Shown: positions 56,047-64,000 of the stretch, piece by piece
How the letters are laid out: every line of letters starts with the position of its first letter
How positions within the stretch are numbered: position 1 is the first letter of the stretch
NCBI RefSeq assembly: GCF_005116675.2
Contig: NZ_CP050699.1
Span: 4,645,001-4,709,000, forward strand
Source: Desulfosediminicola ganghwensis
Lineage (GTDB): Bacteria; Desulfobacterota; Desulfobulbia; Desulfobulbales; Desulfocapsaceae
DNA length: 64,000 nucleotides
Direction: 5' to 3'
Made by a program: the position numbers and the translations under genes
Notes under the pieces: generated by a model
The model's input: the letters and a program-made list of their open reading frames with translations, nothing else
What the model was told of the DNA's origin: nothing
The model's database searches: none

Positions 56047-56664
56047 ATGGGATTCGATAACCTGCAGAGAAGAATTGATCGACTGGAGCAACAGAACAGG
56101 CGCTTACAGAGTACTCTGGTCCTTTTGGCGATAGGTCTACTCGTCATACTGGTAATGGGGGCAAAATCGAGCTGGAATGATGGGGTTTTCGGTGAACTTA
56201 CCGCAAAGAAAATCACCATAGTCGATAGCCGTGGCAACCATCTCATCTACATTGGCAGCGATGAGAAAGTTGGTACCGGTCTAAGCGTTTTCAATACAAG
56301 CGGGACGAAAGTTTTGAGCCTCGGTGTCACCGCAGATGACAGGGGCAGCGGCATTTTGGTCTCAGACAAACACGGCAAAGCGAGACTGGGTTTGGGCATG
56401 GACATGGGTGTTCCCAGCCTGGCAATGAGTGATGAAAACGGCAATAAATTTATTGCTCTCGGTGGAGACAGCCGTGGCTATGGTCTGGTTATCATGGATG
56501 GTAATGAAGTGGAGAGAGCCGGAATCGGCTTTAAGGAAGGCCACACTGGCGTCGCCATTTACGATGACCAGGGGCAATCTGTCCGTGGCATGGTGGTGGA
56601 GGCAAACGGCACTCACTATTCGTTTCCGGCAGTTGAGAGCGTCGCTCCTGCAGACGCTCAATAA
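56047..56664 (+). CDS. membrane-anchored repeat protein, unknown function
   Basis: The 205-residue protein has a short N-terminal coiled coil (LQRRIDRLEQQNRRLQSTL), one membrane helix (about 24-42), and six repeats of about 22-24 residues. Each repeat runs as a hydrophobic strand, D-x-x-G turn, strand ending in LG or similar, and a Gly turn (for example VSDKHGKARLGLGMDMG). This suggests a beta-solenoid on the periplasmic side. AAGGAG lies six bases upstream of the ATG. No enzymatic motif is seen. Confidence 0.75.
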   Translation: MGFDNLQRRIDRLEQQNRRLQSTLVLLAIGLLVILVMGAKSSWNDGVFGELTAKKITIVDSRGNHLIYIGSDEKVGTGLSVFNTSGTKVLSLGVTADDRGSGILVSDKHGKARLGLGMDMGVPSLAMSDENGNKFIALGGDSRGYGLVIMDGNEVERAGIGFKEGHTGVAIYDDQGQSVRGMVVEANGTHYSFPAVESVAPADAQ

Positions 56665-57343
56665 AATCTGTATTTCACCAGAATGAGACGTGATAGCCTG
56701 GAGAATAGACCTTGCTCCGGGCTATCAGTAATCACAAGCTACTTCCTGACCAGCTCCAGATGCAATACCGGAAAAGGTTTGCCCATGCTGCCCAGTGGTG
56801 AGCGGGAGACGACCTTCCCTCCTGTTGCTCATAAAAACCAACGTCATCCCGGTTTTTCCCGTTCACATCAACCTTCACAGCGGCCAAATTATCAACTGCG
56901 TATCTCAGCTGATGCGTACCTATAACCTCCTCTCCTTGTCCGGTTGAGCACAAACAGCATTTCGATCATTCCAACGCTCACGCCTATGCAACCGGCCAAC
57001 CACCTGCTTTAACACCCTCCGGCATCACGCCGGAAAAGCCTGCTCCATAATTATCGGCTTTAAAAATTCGATATCTTTTTCGCCAATAAGATCGTGGCTG
57101 GCTCGTACCGAATTGCCCTATACCACCAACAGTTCGGTATACTCTGCTGAACATACATCTTTTACAAAAATACCATCCTCATCAATGCAACAACTCACTT
57201 CGCGCCATCTGATTTCCCCATCATGCAATAAGAGATTAAAATCACGCTAATTATTGTCTAGACGAAAACTAACTGGTAGATTGACAGCTATTCAATTTAC
57301 GTTGTAATTTCATATTATTAACCTTAACTCTGCAATCTTCATA
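56665..57343. other. intergenic
   Basis: This 0.7-kb gap holds the hairpin at 56691-56727 and a smaller one near 57009-57024. No convincing gene. Confidence 0.4.
56691..56727 (+). terminator. hairpin after the repeat-protein gene
   Basis: TGATAGCC-T-GGAG pairs with CTCC-G-GGCTATCA, 26 bases after the stop codon. No T run follows, so strength is uncertain. Confidence 0.55.
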
Positions 57344-57838
57344 ATGAACACATCCATCATGAAATTTTCCTCTGCCTCACAATTTTTTTTATTCGCCGCG
57401 GCTCTGCTTCTACCAGCAGGTCCCGCACAGAGCAGCCAGGATTTCTACAGCCAGCAGGAACTCAGGCAGTGTGTCTCGTATCACCAGACCATGGAGAAGA
57501 AGAAGGGGAATGTCAGAAAGCTTGAGGACATTCTGGATGAGATAGACGAAAAAATCAGCTATTACGATAGAAAACTAAATGATATTGAAGGGGAGATACA
57601 ATATTCATCAGGTAGCCAACGGAACAGCCTTATTGACCAGTATGATTACCTGTTGGCAAAACGAAACGATTACTCAAATCTCTACAACAAGGCACTGGAT
57701 AAACAAAAACTTCGTGCCTCCCAGCATGACAAGACAGTTAAACTCTACAATAACCAGTGCTTCGGTAAATCTGCGAAAGTCAGTGATCTGGATCTGATAT
57801 GTCCGGAGCGAAAGGGGTATTGTGCTGGATTTAAATAG
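57344..57838 (+). CDS. secreted coiled-coil protein, unknown function
   Basis: The 164-residue protein has a signal peptide (cleavage near AQSSQ, residue 30) and a charged helical middle likely to form coiled coils (KLEDILDEIDEKISYYDRKL, YLLAKRNDYSNLYNKALDK). Four Cys in the mature part (QCVSY, NQCFG, LICPE, GYCAG) could form two disulfides. No family recognised. It converges on the DUF1266-like gene. Confidence 0.65.
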   Translation: MNTSIMKFSSASQFFLFAAALLLPAGPAQSSQDFYSQQELRQCVSYHQTMEKKKGNVRKLEDILDEIDEKISYYDRKLNDIEGEIQYSSGSQRNSLIDQYDYLLAKRNDYSNLYNKALDKQKLRASQHDKTVKLYNNQCFGKSAKVSDLDLICPERKGYCAGFK

Positions 57839-57902
57839 ACGGGAAACGGATGCAGAATATCCATATCGATCCCGGAATGCTGATATCCCTGATTGAATTA
57901 TA

Positions 57903-58673
57903 TTAGCTTCCCAAGTCGACATTCCACGCAATATTCGCCCATAAACCATGTTCGGAAAGCAAAATCTCCAGCACCTCTTCTGTCTGCCCTTGGAATTTAT
58001 CCAATCCATTGAAACCTGAAGCCCAGAAGAGTCTTCCAAAAGCATAGCCCCTGCCATACTCCTTCCACGAGTTGTAATCGGCTTGGATCTTCTCACCGTA
58101 ATACTACCGAAGAATGATCCAAGCCTCTCTTTCCTCCAGATAACCGGATTGATAGCCCCATCTTGCAAGGGCAGCGGCCCGACCCCAATCCCAGGCGAGC
58201 AGGTCTGTTTGTTGAGCCTTTTCGAAATTCTCGCTGAGAAAATTCAGATAATTTTTTTCTTTGCGAGTCAGGTGATATACAGCTACGATTTTCTGTGGAG
58301 CCATATCAGGATGAACAATGAGTAATTCCAGCAACCGCTGATATCGCTCATTATGCCCATGTTCTTCCAGCTTGCTGATCTGCTTCAACAGGTCGTTCCT
58401 GTTCTTAATGCCCCACCACTCCTGCAATTGTCGTGAATGCTCTGCTGTGGCCTCTCTGCTAATTAGTTCAACTTCCAGTGTGGTGTGAGACTCACCATTA
58501 ACTCGATTAACCAGGGCAGGAAGTGCAAGCAACCACCTTTTACTTTCAGACGAAAGTGCAATTTCCTCATCAAGACTAAAAGGTAGCTGCGTATCACCCT
58601 GAAATATTGAACTATTAGTTATCACATATACAGTAAACGTAAGTATTGTGAATAAACGCGATGAAAAGATCAT
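57903..58673 (-). pseudogene. DUF1266-like gene interrupted by one in-frame TAG codon
   Basis: The first segment (58673 to 58107) gives 189 residues with a signal peptide, LQEWWGIKNRNDLLKQI, and AWDWGRAAALARWGYQSGYL, typical of DUF1266. It stops at TAG (58104-58106). The next 66 codons, in the same frame and ending in TAA at 57903-57905, continue the expected family sequence (SWKEYGRGYAFGRLFWASGF, WANIAWNVDLGS). The split is therefore a single stop substitution with no shift. It may be a recent pseudogene, a sequencing error, or a read-through or pyrrolysine codon. The frame also extends upstream to a TTG at 58721. Confidence 0.75.
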
Positions 58674-58761
58674 AGTAGGTAAGCGATGACAAAACAGCAG
58701 ACTAGGTAAGCCAAAGTCCAACTATCGCTCTTTGTTTCCCTTGAGAATTTCTCAGCGACGA

Positions 58762-59187
58762 TCAGCCCTGGACTCTGTAGTTATAACCAACGACGATGGC
58801 GTCAAACTCCTCATCAGTTTTGAATTCCCGGTTGATAGGCAGGTCCTTACCAATTTCACCTGAACCTATCGAGTGAATGAGACTATCTACAACCACATTG
58901 TCTTTGAGCATAAATATGGTAATCCTCAAGTGCGTAATCGCATTGAAGTTGGCTTTATTCAAAATAGCCAGATCACCTTTCGCAAGATAACTTCCCGGTT
59001 CATCCAGTTCATCAATTTCCAATTGAACCCTGAAATCATCATCAGCGATCCTGCATGGATACTGTGGCGTATAACTGCTACAATAATTTGGGTTATTGGG
59101 ATTGACATGTACTCCCACGTAAGAGGTGCAGGAGCTCAATAATACAACGCATAACAACATGATCAAACATAAGGTACGGTTCATCAT
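58762..59187 (-). CDS. small lipoprotein, 141 residues
   Basis: The product has a lipoprotein signal peptide with LSSC (Cys at about 20), two Cys in the mature N-terminus (NYCSSYTPQYPCRI) and a beta-rich domain with LRITIFMLKDNVVVDSL, similar in style to periplasmic FxLYD-like or immunoglobulin-like domains. No firm family. A GGGAGAGG ribosome binding site precedes the start; two adjacent ATGs are possible. The DUF1266-like gene follows on the same strand. Confidence 0.65.
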   Translation of the reverse strand: MMNRTLCLIMLLCVVLLSSCTSYVGVHVNPNNPNYCSSYTPQYPCRIADDDFRVQLEIDELDEPGSYLAKGDLAILNKANFNAITHLRITIFMLKDNVVVDSLIHSIGSGEIGKDLPINREFKTDEEFDAIVVGYNYRVQG

Positions 59188-59613
59188 CCTCTCCCTGGCT
59201 GGTTAGTAGTTATATGATTTTAAAATTATTCTGTTTCTCATCACACCGATGCTCAGTTAAAACTCGTCGAAAATCAGGCGTGAAATGGTAGGCGTATAGG
59301 CGGTGTAGGTTGAGCAATAAGCTCATCAACTTAATAAGTTGAATTACATCATAAAAAAACTTTGATAAAAAAACCGGCTATGATGTAGTTCCCCCCCTTT
59401 ATCCTGCCCACCACAAATCTTAAACCGAGGGTGTGTGGCAATGAGATTAGTTTCATATAATTAAATATTTACACTATATCAATACCACGTTGTATTAGAC
59501 GGATCATGCTGAATTGGATTTTCCTTACAGCCAATTCCAGGATTCTGAGCCGGACAGACCCCTGACAGGATATCCGTGAACAATAACCCGACCATATAAC
59601 AGGTTGAGATAAA
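59188..59613. other. intergenic, divergent promoters
   Basis: This 426-base gap has two small adjacent hairpins (TGAGC/GCTCA and AACTT/AAGTT, about 59311-59342). No gene recognised. Confidence 0.4.
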
Positions 59614-60003
59614 ATGAGTATTCGAATTGTAAGACTTGGAAGTGACAGGGCCGGGAATGAAGGTATTCGCATAGGTACCGTGCGTCGTCCGCCCCGTGGT
59701 ATACCCAAAGCAGAGTTTTCCTCAGGTAACTGGTACGATGTCTGGCTTCCTAATCTCTCTCCGAGCCCGGAAACGATGAAGATGGGCAGGAGCGCAACGA
59801 CCGAGAAAGAATGGCTTGCCTTTAAAAAGAAGTATCTGGCAGAGATGGCCCAAGCTGATAAAATTCGAGTCATCGAAATGTTGGCTGTCATGTCCCACAA
59901 CAGCAATTTTTCGGTAGGCTGTTACTGTGAGAACGAAGCACGATGCCATCGCTCGATTCTAAGAGATCTCCTGCTACAATATGGTGCAGAGATTGAGGGA
60001 TAA
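59614..60003 (+). CDS. DUF488 family protein
   Basis: The 129 residues carry the DUF488 hallmarks: an N-terminal strand with Arg-rich RIGTVRRPPRGI, the WYDVWLPNLSPS segment and the C-terminal Cys motif GCYCENEARCHRSIL. Members are small cytoplasmic proteins of unknown function, sometimes linked to metal or DNA repair contexts. Its Cys pair suggests metal binding, which is not tested. Confidence 0.88.
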   Translation: MSIRIVRLGSDRAGNEGIRIGTVRRPPRGIPKAEFSSGNWYDVWLPNLSPSPETMKMGRSATTEKEWLAFKKKYLAEMAQADKIRVIEMLAVMSHNSNFSVGCYCENEARCHRSILRDLLLQYGAEIEG

Positions 60004-60097
60004 TGCCAGGCGCAGGTGGGCACCTGCGCCGGCCCACCTGTTCACGTGTTACGAGACCTGAACCAATCCAGGTAACCGCTTCCTTTTCCTGATACAG

Positions 60098-60742
60098 CTA
60101 CCGCCTCTCCCCACCAGTTCTGGCAAGCATGGGCATTCTCAAATTCCAGTGAATTGCCGCCCCACGCCAGGCAAAGGTTGCCAGGATACAGATAATAGAC
60201 CCGATTTCTCTGTAGTCAGGGAGATAATGGAGGACCATCACAAAAGCTATGCCACCGATTGTTACAGGCACTGCATAAAGCTCCGCCTTCATCAGCAGGG
60301 TGGTGCGACCCGCCAATACATCCCGCATCAGTCCACCACCAATGGCTGTAACGATACCCAGGATCACAGGTGCAGCAGGTAGGCCAAAGCCGAGATCCCA
60401 CACCTTGGCGGTTGCCTGTATGCCGAATAATGCCGCCCCGAAACCATCTAGATAGAGCATCAGGCTATAGATATGACGTTTGGTAAAAAGGCGTCGTCCA
60501 TAAAATGCCAGAATCGAGGTACCGACTCCAACCCAGATATAGTTCAGATCGAGGGACCAGAACACCGGTACATCCAAAATAAGGTCACGAATGGTACCAC
60601 CGCCAACAGCGGTGATTAAACCGAGAACAATGGCACCAAAGACATCGAGATCCTTATCTTCCCGAATGGCCAATACCGCTGTAGACGCAAACGCCACGGT
60701 TGCCATCATTGCAAACAGAATATTCCAATTCGCCCATTGCAT
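60098..60742 (-). CDS. YicG/UPF0126-type membrane protein (TRIC-channel-like)
   Basis: The 214-residue protein has six or seven helices in two repeated halves, each with a Gly-rich motif: AVGGGTIRDLIL and AIGGGLMRDVLAG. The family is related to TRIC cation channels; some members transport glycine or alanine. It appears monocistronic. Confidence 0.88.
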   Translation of the reverse strand: MQWANWNILFAMMATVAFASTAVLAIREDKDLDVFGAIVLGLITAVGGGTIRDLILDVPVFWSLDLNYIWVGVGTSILAFYGRRLFTKRHIYSLMLYLDGFGAALFGIQATAKVWDLGFGLPAAPVILGIVTAIGGGLMRDVLAGRTTLLMKAELYAVPVTIGGIAFVMVLHYLPDYREIGSIICILATFAWRGAAIHWNLRMPMLARTGGERR

Positions 60743-61239
60743 GTATTGTTACGAACTCCCAGCTATGTCAAAGGCCTGCCATTTCCAGCCGACCTATAAT
60801 GAACAGACTTTGTATAATAATTGTATCAGCTACCGGTGTGTTTGAGGCACAATCTTCTCCAACGCCTGCCAACAAGCGCTGACTTTGTAGTCTATTTAAC
60901 TGTTAAAGCCAAACAAAAAAACTGCCGGTTGTGGCGTGTCGTGAAACCACAACACCTGGATAGGGCCTTACCCCAGAGACACTTCGGGGGATTTTCTCCT
61001 GAAGTGCCGGCAATAATTAACATAAAAAACGTGCTGACAACTGCTGTAAAGAACTAAGAATATATGGCAAAGCACCTGGCGACGACAATAAGGAACACCA
61101 CATTCCTTTTATCGTCAGAAAAGCCTTTATTATCAAGGTAAACGAGGTGAACCTGACCTGGTTGCGAACTCACTGCCTGATTAATACTTCGGGAAAAAGG
61201 GACGTTATTATTGTTCGCTGTTTATGATGCACATCTTTG
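60743..61239. other. intergenic
   Basis: About 0.5 kb with a hairpin at 61081-61116 (GACGACAATAAGGAA / TTCCTTTTATCGTC) that may end the minus-strand gene at 61240. No gene recognised. Confidence 0.4.
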
Positions 61240-61590
61240 CTAGCCCTTTCGTACCACAAACGCCAGCATTCGATGAAATAGAGGATTTGCTCCTAAGCCC
61301 AAAATAGCAAAACGTTTATTGAAGACGCACAGGGTTAGTCCCGTATCAATCATGATCCGATCAATTTCGGAGATAAAGGCAGGGTTGATTACTGATGTTT
61401 TTTTCAGATGAGATAACAACCTATTAGAATCCAATAGATTGTCAAAGCGTAATATTAACGTACTCCCTTTACTGAAGAGTCTGAAACACGTGCTCTGGAA
61501 TGTGACCTCAAGCTCTCCGGAAACATCTAATGGGCTGCATTTCAGTGACATGGGCATTGTATCATTTCGAATATCAGAGATATTATTCAT
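61240..61590 (-). CDS. hypothetical protein, 116 residues
   Basis: From the ATG at 61590 (the frame reaches a TTG at 61605) the protein is soluble, with alternating strands and helices (LEVTFQSTCFRLFSKGSTLI, FISEIDRIMIDTGLTL, RFAILGLGANPLFHRML). No family recognised. It follows the 66-residue gene on the same strand after about 80 bases, so the two may be cotranscribed. Confidence 0.55.
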   Translation of the reverse strand: MNNISDIRNDTMPMSLKCSPLDVSGELEVTFQSTCFRLFSKGSTLILRFDNLLDSNRLLSHLKKTSVINPAFISEIDRIMIDTGLTLCVFNKRFAILGLGANPLFHRMLAFVVRKG

Positions 61591-61672
61591 TATGAATCGT
61601 GGCAATTCTTATGAATTCCATCCAGAAACAAATAACCGGTTCATGGTCTAAACCAGAACCGGCTGCCGGATG

Positions 61673-61873
61673 TTATTTTCGCACCTCTCTGGTTCGAATC
61701 TTCAATTTCCCGTTAAAGGTCCAGGGAACAGGCGCCGCATCCTCAGAAGCCTCACTGGGAATTTCTACTTTCAGGTTTTCGAAATCATAGGTTATTTCCG
61801 CATTTCTTCCTGTGAGCCTATCATAAAGGCTAATGAACATATCGGGCCAATTCTGATCTCTGTTTTCTGCCAT
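61673..61873 (-). CDS. hypothetical protein, 66 residues
   Basis: A small acidic soluble protein (WPDMFISLYDRLTGRNAEIT, then a strand-rich half ending KLKIRTREVRK). AGAGAGG lies just before the ATG. No family recognised; likely first gene of a two-gene unit with the one at 61240. Confidence 0.6.
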   Translation of the reverse strand: MAENRDQNWPDMFISLYDRLTGRNAEITYDFENLKVEIPSEASEDAAPVPWTFNGKLKIRTREVRK

Positions 61874-62377
61874 GCCATACCTCTCTGGGTAAAATTTTTA
61901 ACGGTGGACCAGCTGCAATAACTGGTTAGCCATTAATTAATCATACTCAGCTCTGAAGAAACTTCAAACCGCCTGGCAGGATAGAGACTGCTAAATCACA
62001 TGGCATTCCGCAACAGGTTCTATTTTTTAAATTTAGGGGTATCCATTTCTGCTGAACAGGTAATTAGTGTGGTCATGAGCCGAATAAACCCTGCTCCTCT
62101 GCGTCCATATGGGATCATGCAGGCGGCACAAGAAAACATGGGCAGGATGTACCCTGACAAGCCACTGCAGATTTCCCCACACTCCATTTGGGAAGAGAGG
62201 TGAGGTTGATATTAGGAGCAAAAAGGGGCAAAAGCCAAACAAACTGAAGCTGAAAAGGATCTGATACGGCTTCAAAGGTGAGACGTTCTCTAACGTAAGT
62301 GAGCAAATTTCAAGACCTGCCCCGTCTTTTACCAAAACATATTCAAGCTGATAAACGGTGCGCGATATACTCTATCA
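61874..62377. other. intergenic
   Basis: About 0.5 kb without a convincing gene; the longest frames lack ribosome binding sites and have unnatural composition. Confidence 0.4.
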
Positions 62378-63571
62378 TCAGTTTATTCTGCTGACCTTTT
62401 CCATGAGTTTCCGGGCTTTTTCGATGGAGCTCAGCGCCTCAGGATGGTTCGGATTATACTCCAGCGCCCGCTCCCACTCCTTGATGGCGGATGAAAGTTT
62501 TTCCTCCACGAACAGGGTCACACCCTCTTTGAAATGATTTTCCGCTTGACGCCGTAATTGTTCCCTGACCTGGGCCAGCATTTGCTCTCTTCCGGCATAC
62601 TGCGGATCGACCTGCTCAAAAACTTTCAGGGCTTCCAGAAATTCTCCCTGACGGTATAAATCCTCTCCCTGACGCACTAACTCGTAATCTTCCAGTATCT
62701 TGTCCCACACCATCTTTTCCTGCTGAAGTTCCTGTACTTCCATCAACTCTTTTTTGACATTTTTAAAGGAGGGATCAACATTAGAAAGTGAGGCGACAGC
62801 TTCCCCATATTTCTGTTCTGCTATCTGGATTTCGGCAAGTTTCAACAGCGACATATTGGTAATATATGACGCCTCATCATCCTTTGGCAGATATTCCAGA
62901 ATGGTATATGAAACCCGCAGTGCTTCTTCATATCTGTTGCTTTTGAACAGCTTTCGTGCAACCAGGATATCTTTTTTGTAAGCGTGAACCGCCTGCGATG
63001 AAAATGCTTCGGGATCAGCCAGCAGTAACGTAGCGCCTTCAACGAGGTCTTTACTTGCGTCAACACCGGAAAACATTGTCAAAAGAAATTCGTAGCCGGG
63101 ATCGCCATATACTTTTGAAGCTATTTTTTCAATAGTATCAGATTCTTGAACAATATATGAGACTGAGGGTTCAACCTCATATCGGTTGAGCAGGTAATCT
63201 CGAGCTGTCCGGTTCGATGGGTCAAATCGCAAGGCTTCGATAAATTCGCGACAAGCCTCTTCACTCTTTTTCTCTCGGTAAAACACCACAGCCTGCTTCG
63301 CATGTTCCTCCGAGATCGTTTTGAGCTGCGATGAAATAGAGTCCAATTTACCGTTAACGACCTGCTCTGCCTGTTTCCAGTACGTGAACGCTTCCAGGTA
63401 CCTCTGGTCCTGCTCATTTTTTATGGCTTCAAGTTGGCTGGCGACAGGCAAGGGTGTACTGCCCTGCCAATCCGCGCAACCGGAGAGACCAGATAGCAGC
63501 AGGACCAGCCCAACACCCGTGCGGACTTTCCTTAAGTCAATATTCCACCTGAAATTATCGTACTGTTTCAT
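62378..63571 (-). CDS. TPR/LysM-like lipoprotein
   Basis: The 397-residue protein has a lipoprotein signal (LSGC, Cys at about 32), several TPR-like helical pairs (KKSEEACREFIEALRFDPSN, LFVEEKLSSAIKEWERALEY) and, between them, a LysM-like segment (SYIVQESDTIEKIASKVYG, about 135-180) that could bind peptidoglycan. It lies downstream of the class III cyclase on the same strand. The cyclase and this envelope protein may be functionally linked; that is inference from position. Confidence 0.8.
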   Translation of the reverse strand: MKQYDNFRWNIDLRKVRTGVGLVLLLSGLSGCADWQGSTPLPVASQLEAIKNEQDQRYLEAFTYWKQAEQVVNGKLDSISSQLKTISEEHAKQAVVFYREKKSEEACREFIEALRFDPSNRTARDYLLNRYEVEPSVSYIVQESDTIEKIASKVYGDPGYEFLLTMFSGVDASKDLVEGATLLLADPEAFSSQAVHAYKKDILVARKLFKSNRYEEALRVSYTILEYLPKDDEASYITNMSLLKLAEIQIAEQKYGEAVASLSNVDPSFKNVKKELMEVQELQQEKMVWDKILEDYELVRQGEDLYRQGEFLEALKVFEQVDPQYAGREQMLAQVREQLRRQAENHFKEGVTLFVEEKLSSAIKEWERALEYNPNHPEALSSIEKARKLMEKVSRIN

Positions 63572-63810
63572 ATCTCACGTCGACACCTGCAAAGGAACTC
63601 ATAGTTATTTTCTTTACAGAGAGTTCCTGCAATTTCTATTGGTCGTAACTGTTCAACCAGCATGTTATCCCCTGAGTCTGTCAGAGTATTACATTTTTTT
63701 CACAAATCAAGGGAATTAAAGCAAATTAAACGAAGCCACATATCTAGTATTGCAAGCAATAACCGAAAGTCGGGAAAAAAGGGATTAGCCCGACGGACTT
63801 CTGGGGCATT

Positions 63811-64000
63811 TTATTTCGCATAAATAAGCTTATATGCCTGGACCAACCCTTCTCTGCCTTTTATTTTTTGAGGCGCCATCGACTCCACATCTATGAATTC
63901 AATGAGTTCTTTTTCACTGCTACCACCGACCACAACCTCACCAGGACCAGCAAGATTGCTCAGGAAAGAGGCAACATTGACGCTGTCGCCTATCACTGTG
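63811..64000 (-). CDS. class III adenylate/guanylate cyclase, C-terminal part
   Basis: About 62 C-terminal residues are present; the gene continues beyond the right edge. The catalytic-domain motif VIGDSVNVASFLSNLAGPGE (usual form GDxVNxAxRL) and the closing KGREGLVQAYKL are typical. The usual Arg of the N-x3-R motif appears as Phe-Leu (NVASFLS), so catalysis may be impaired or atypical. Confidence 0.85.
   Translation of the reverse strand, partial: TVIGDSVNVASFLSNLAGPGEVVVGGSSEKELIEFIDVESMAPQKIKGREGLVQAYKLIYAK

Noticed and set aside
61691-61700. GGTTCGAATC resembling a tRNA T-loop
   Set aside because: No acceptor stem, D arm or anticodon arm can be placed around it, and it lies in the end of a small coding frame.

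Overview
The window looks like chromosomal DNA of an anaerobic, Gram-negative Desulfobacterota bacterium, most likely a sulfate reducer near Desulfobulbales. This is inferred from gene content and not from a marker gene. The clues are a class I hybrid cluster protein behind a near-consensus HcpR site, an adenosylcobalamin-dependent ribonucleotide reductase, a B12-binding radical SAM/DUF2344 fusion, a DUF134 regulator paired with a NifX-like protein, NtrYX, and many outer-membrane lipoproteins. I found no rRNA, tRNA, CRISPR array or intact insertion sequence.

Layout. 1-7.5 kb: pdxA (partial) and tmk overlap by ATGA and are followed by two lipoprotein genes; then come a convergent AMIN-domain gene and the radical SAM fusion. 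8-13 kb: a D-Ala-D-Ala carboxypeptidase, a glycosyltransferase, a small cytochrome c, a DUF2231 membrane protein, a 53-residue LiaI-like protein and a LysE exporter. 13.4-22.7 kb: sbcD-sbcC, convergent rfbB-rfbC, prfC, and the NifX/DUF134 pair. 23-32 kb: DUF4390, ntrY, ntrX and hemB on the plus strand, facing VanZ, SEC-C and nrdJ on the minus strand. 32.2-34 kb: a gene-poor stretch with a clear minus-strand cobalamin riboswitch that feeds a 42-codon ORF closed by a hairpin. 34-37 kb: an alpha/beta hydrolase, a period-7 repeat tract and hcp. 37-48 kb: a DUF3857/transglutaminase membrane protein, a lipoprotein, a 1.6-kb stretch without a convincing gene, an acetyltransferase, and a TolC/HlyD/two-permease exporter operon with no ATPase gene. 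48-55 kb: small accessory genes and a quinone/electrophile-response cluster (fused ring-cleaving dioxygenase-hydrolase, MarR regulator, isochorismatase-like hydrolase, divergent acetyltransferase, strong palindromic operator), followed by a cation/proton antiporter and a YgjV-like protein. 55-64 kb: mostly small lipoproteins and membrane proteins of unknown function, a DUF1266-like gene split by one in-frame TAG, a DUF488 protein, a YicG-like channel, a TPR/LysM lipoprotein and the end of a class III nucleotide cyclase.

Most of the window is ordinary housekeeping and envelope biology. The points most worth a second look are the B12 riboswitch with its mini-ORF and hairpin, the in-frame amber codon in the DUF1266 gene, the MhqR-type operator next to a fused two-enzyme gene, the period-7 repeat tract that supplies the stop codon of the preceding gene, and the unexplained 40.7-42.3 kb interval.
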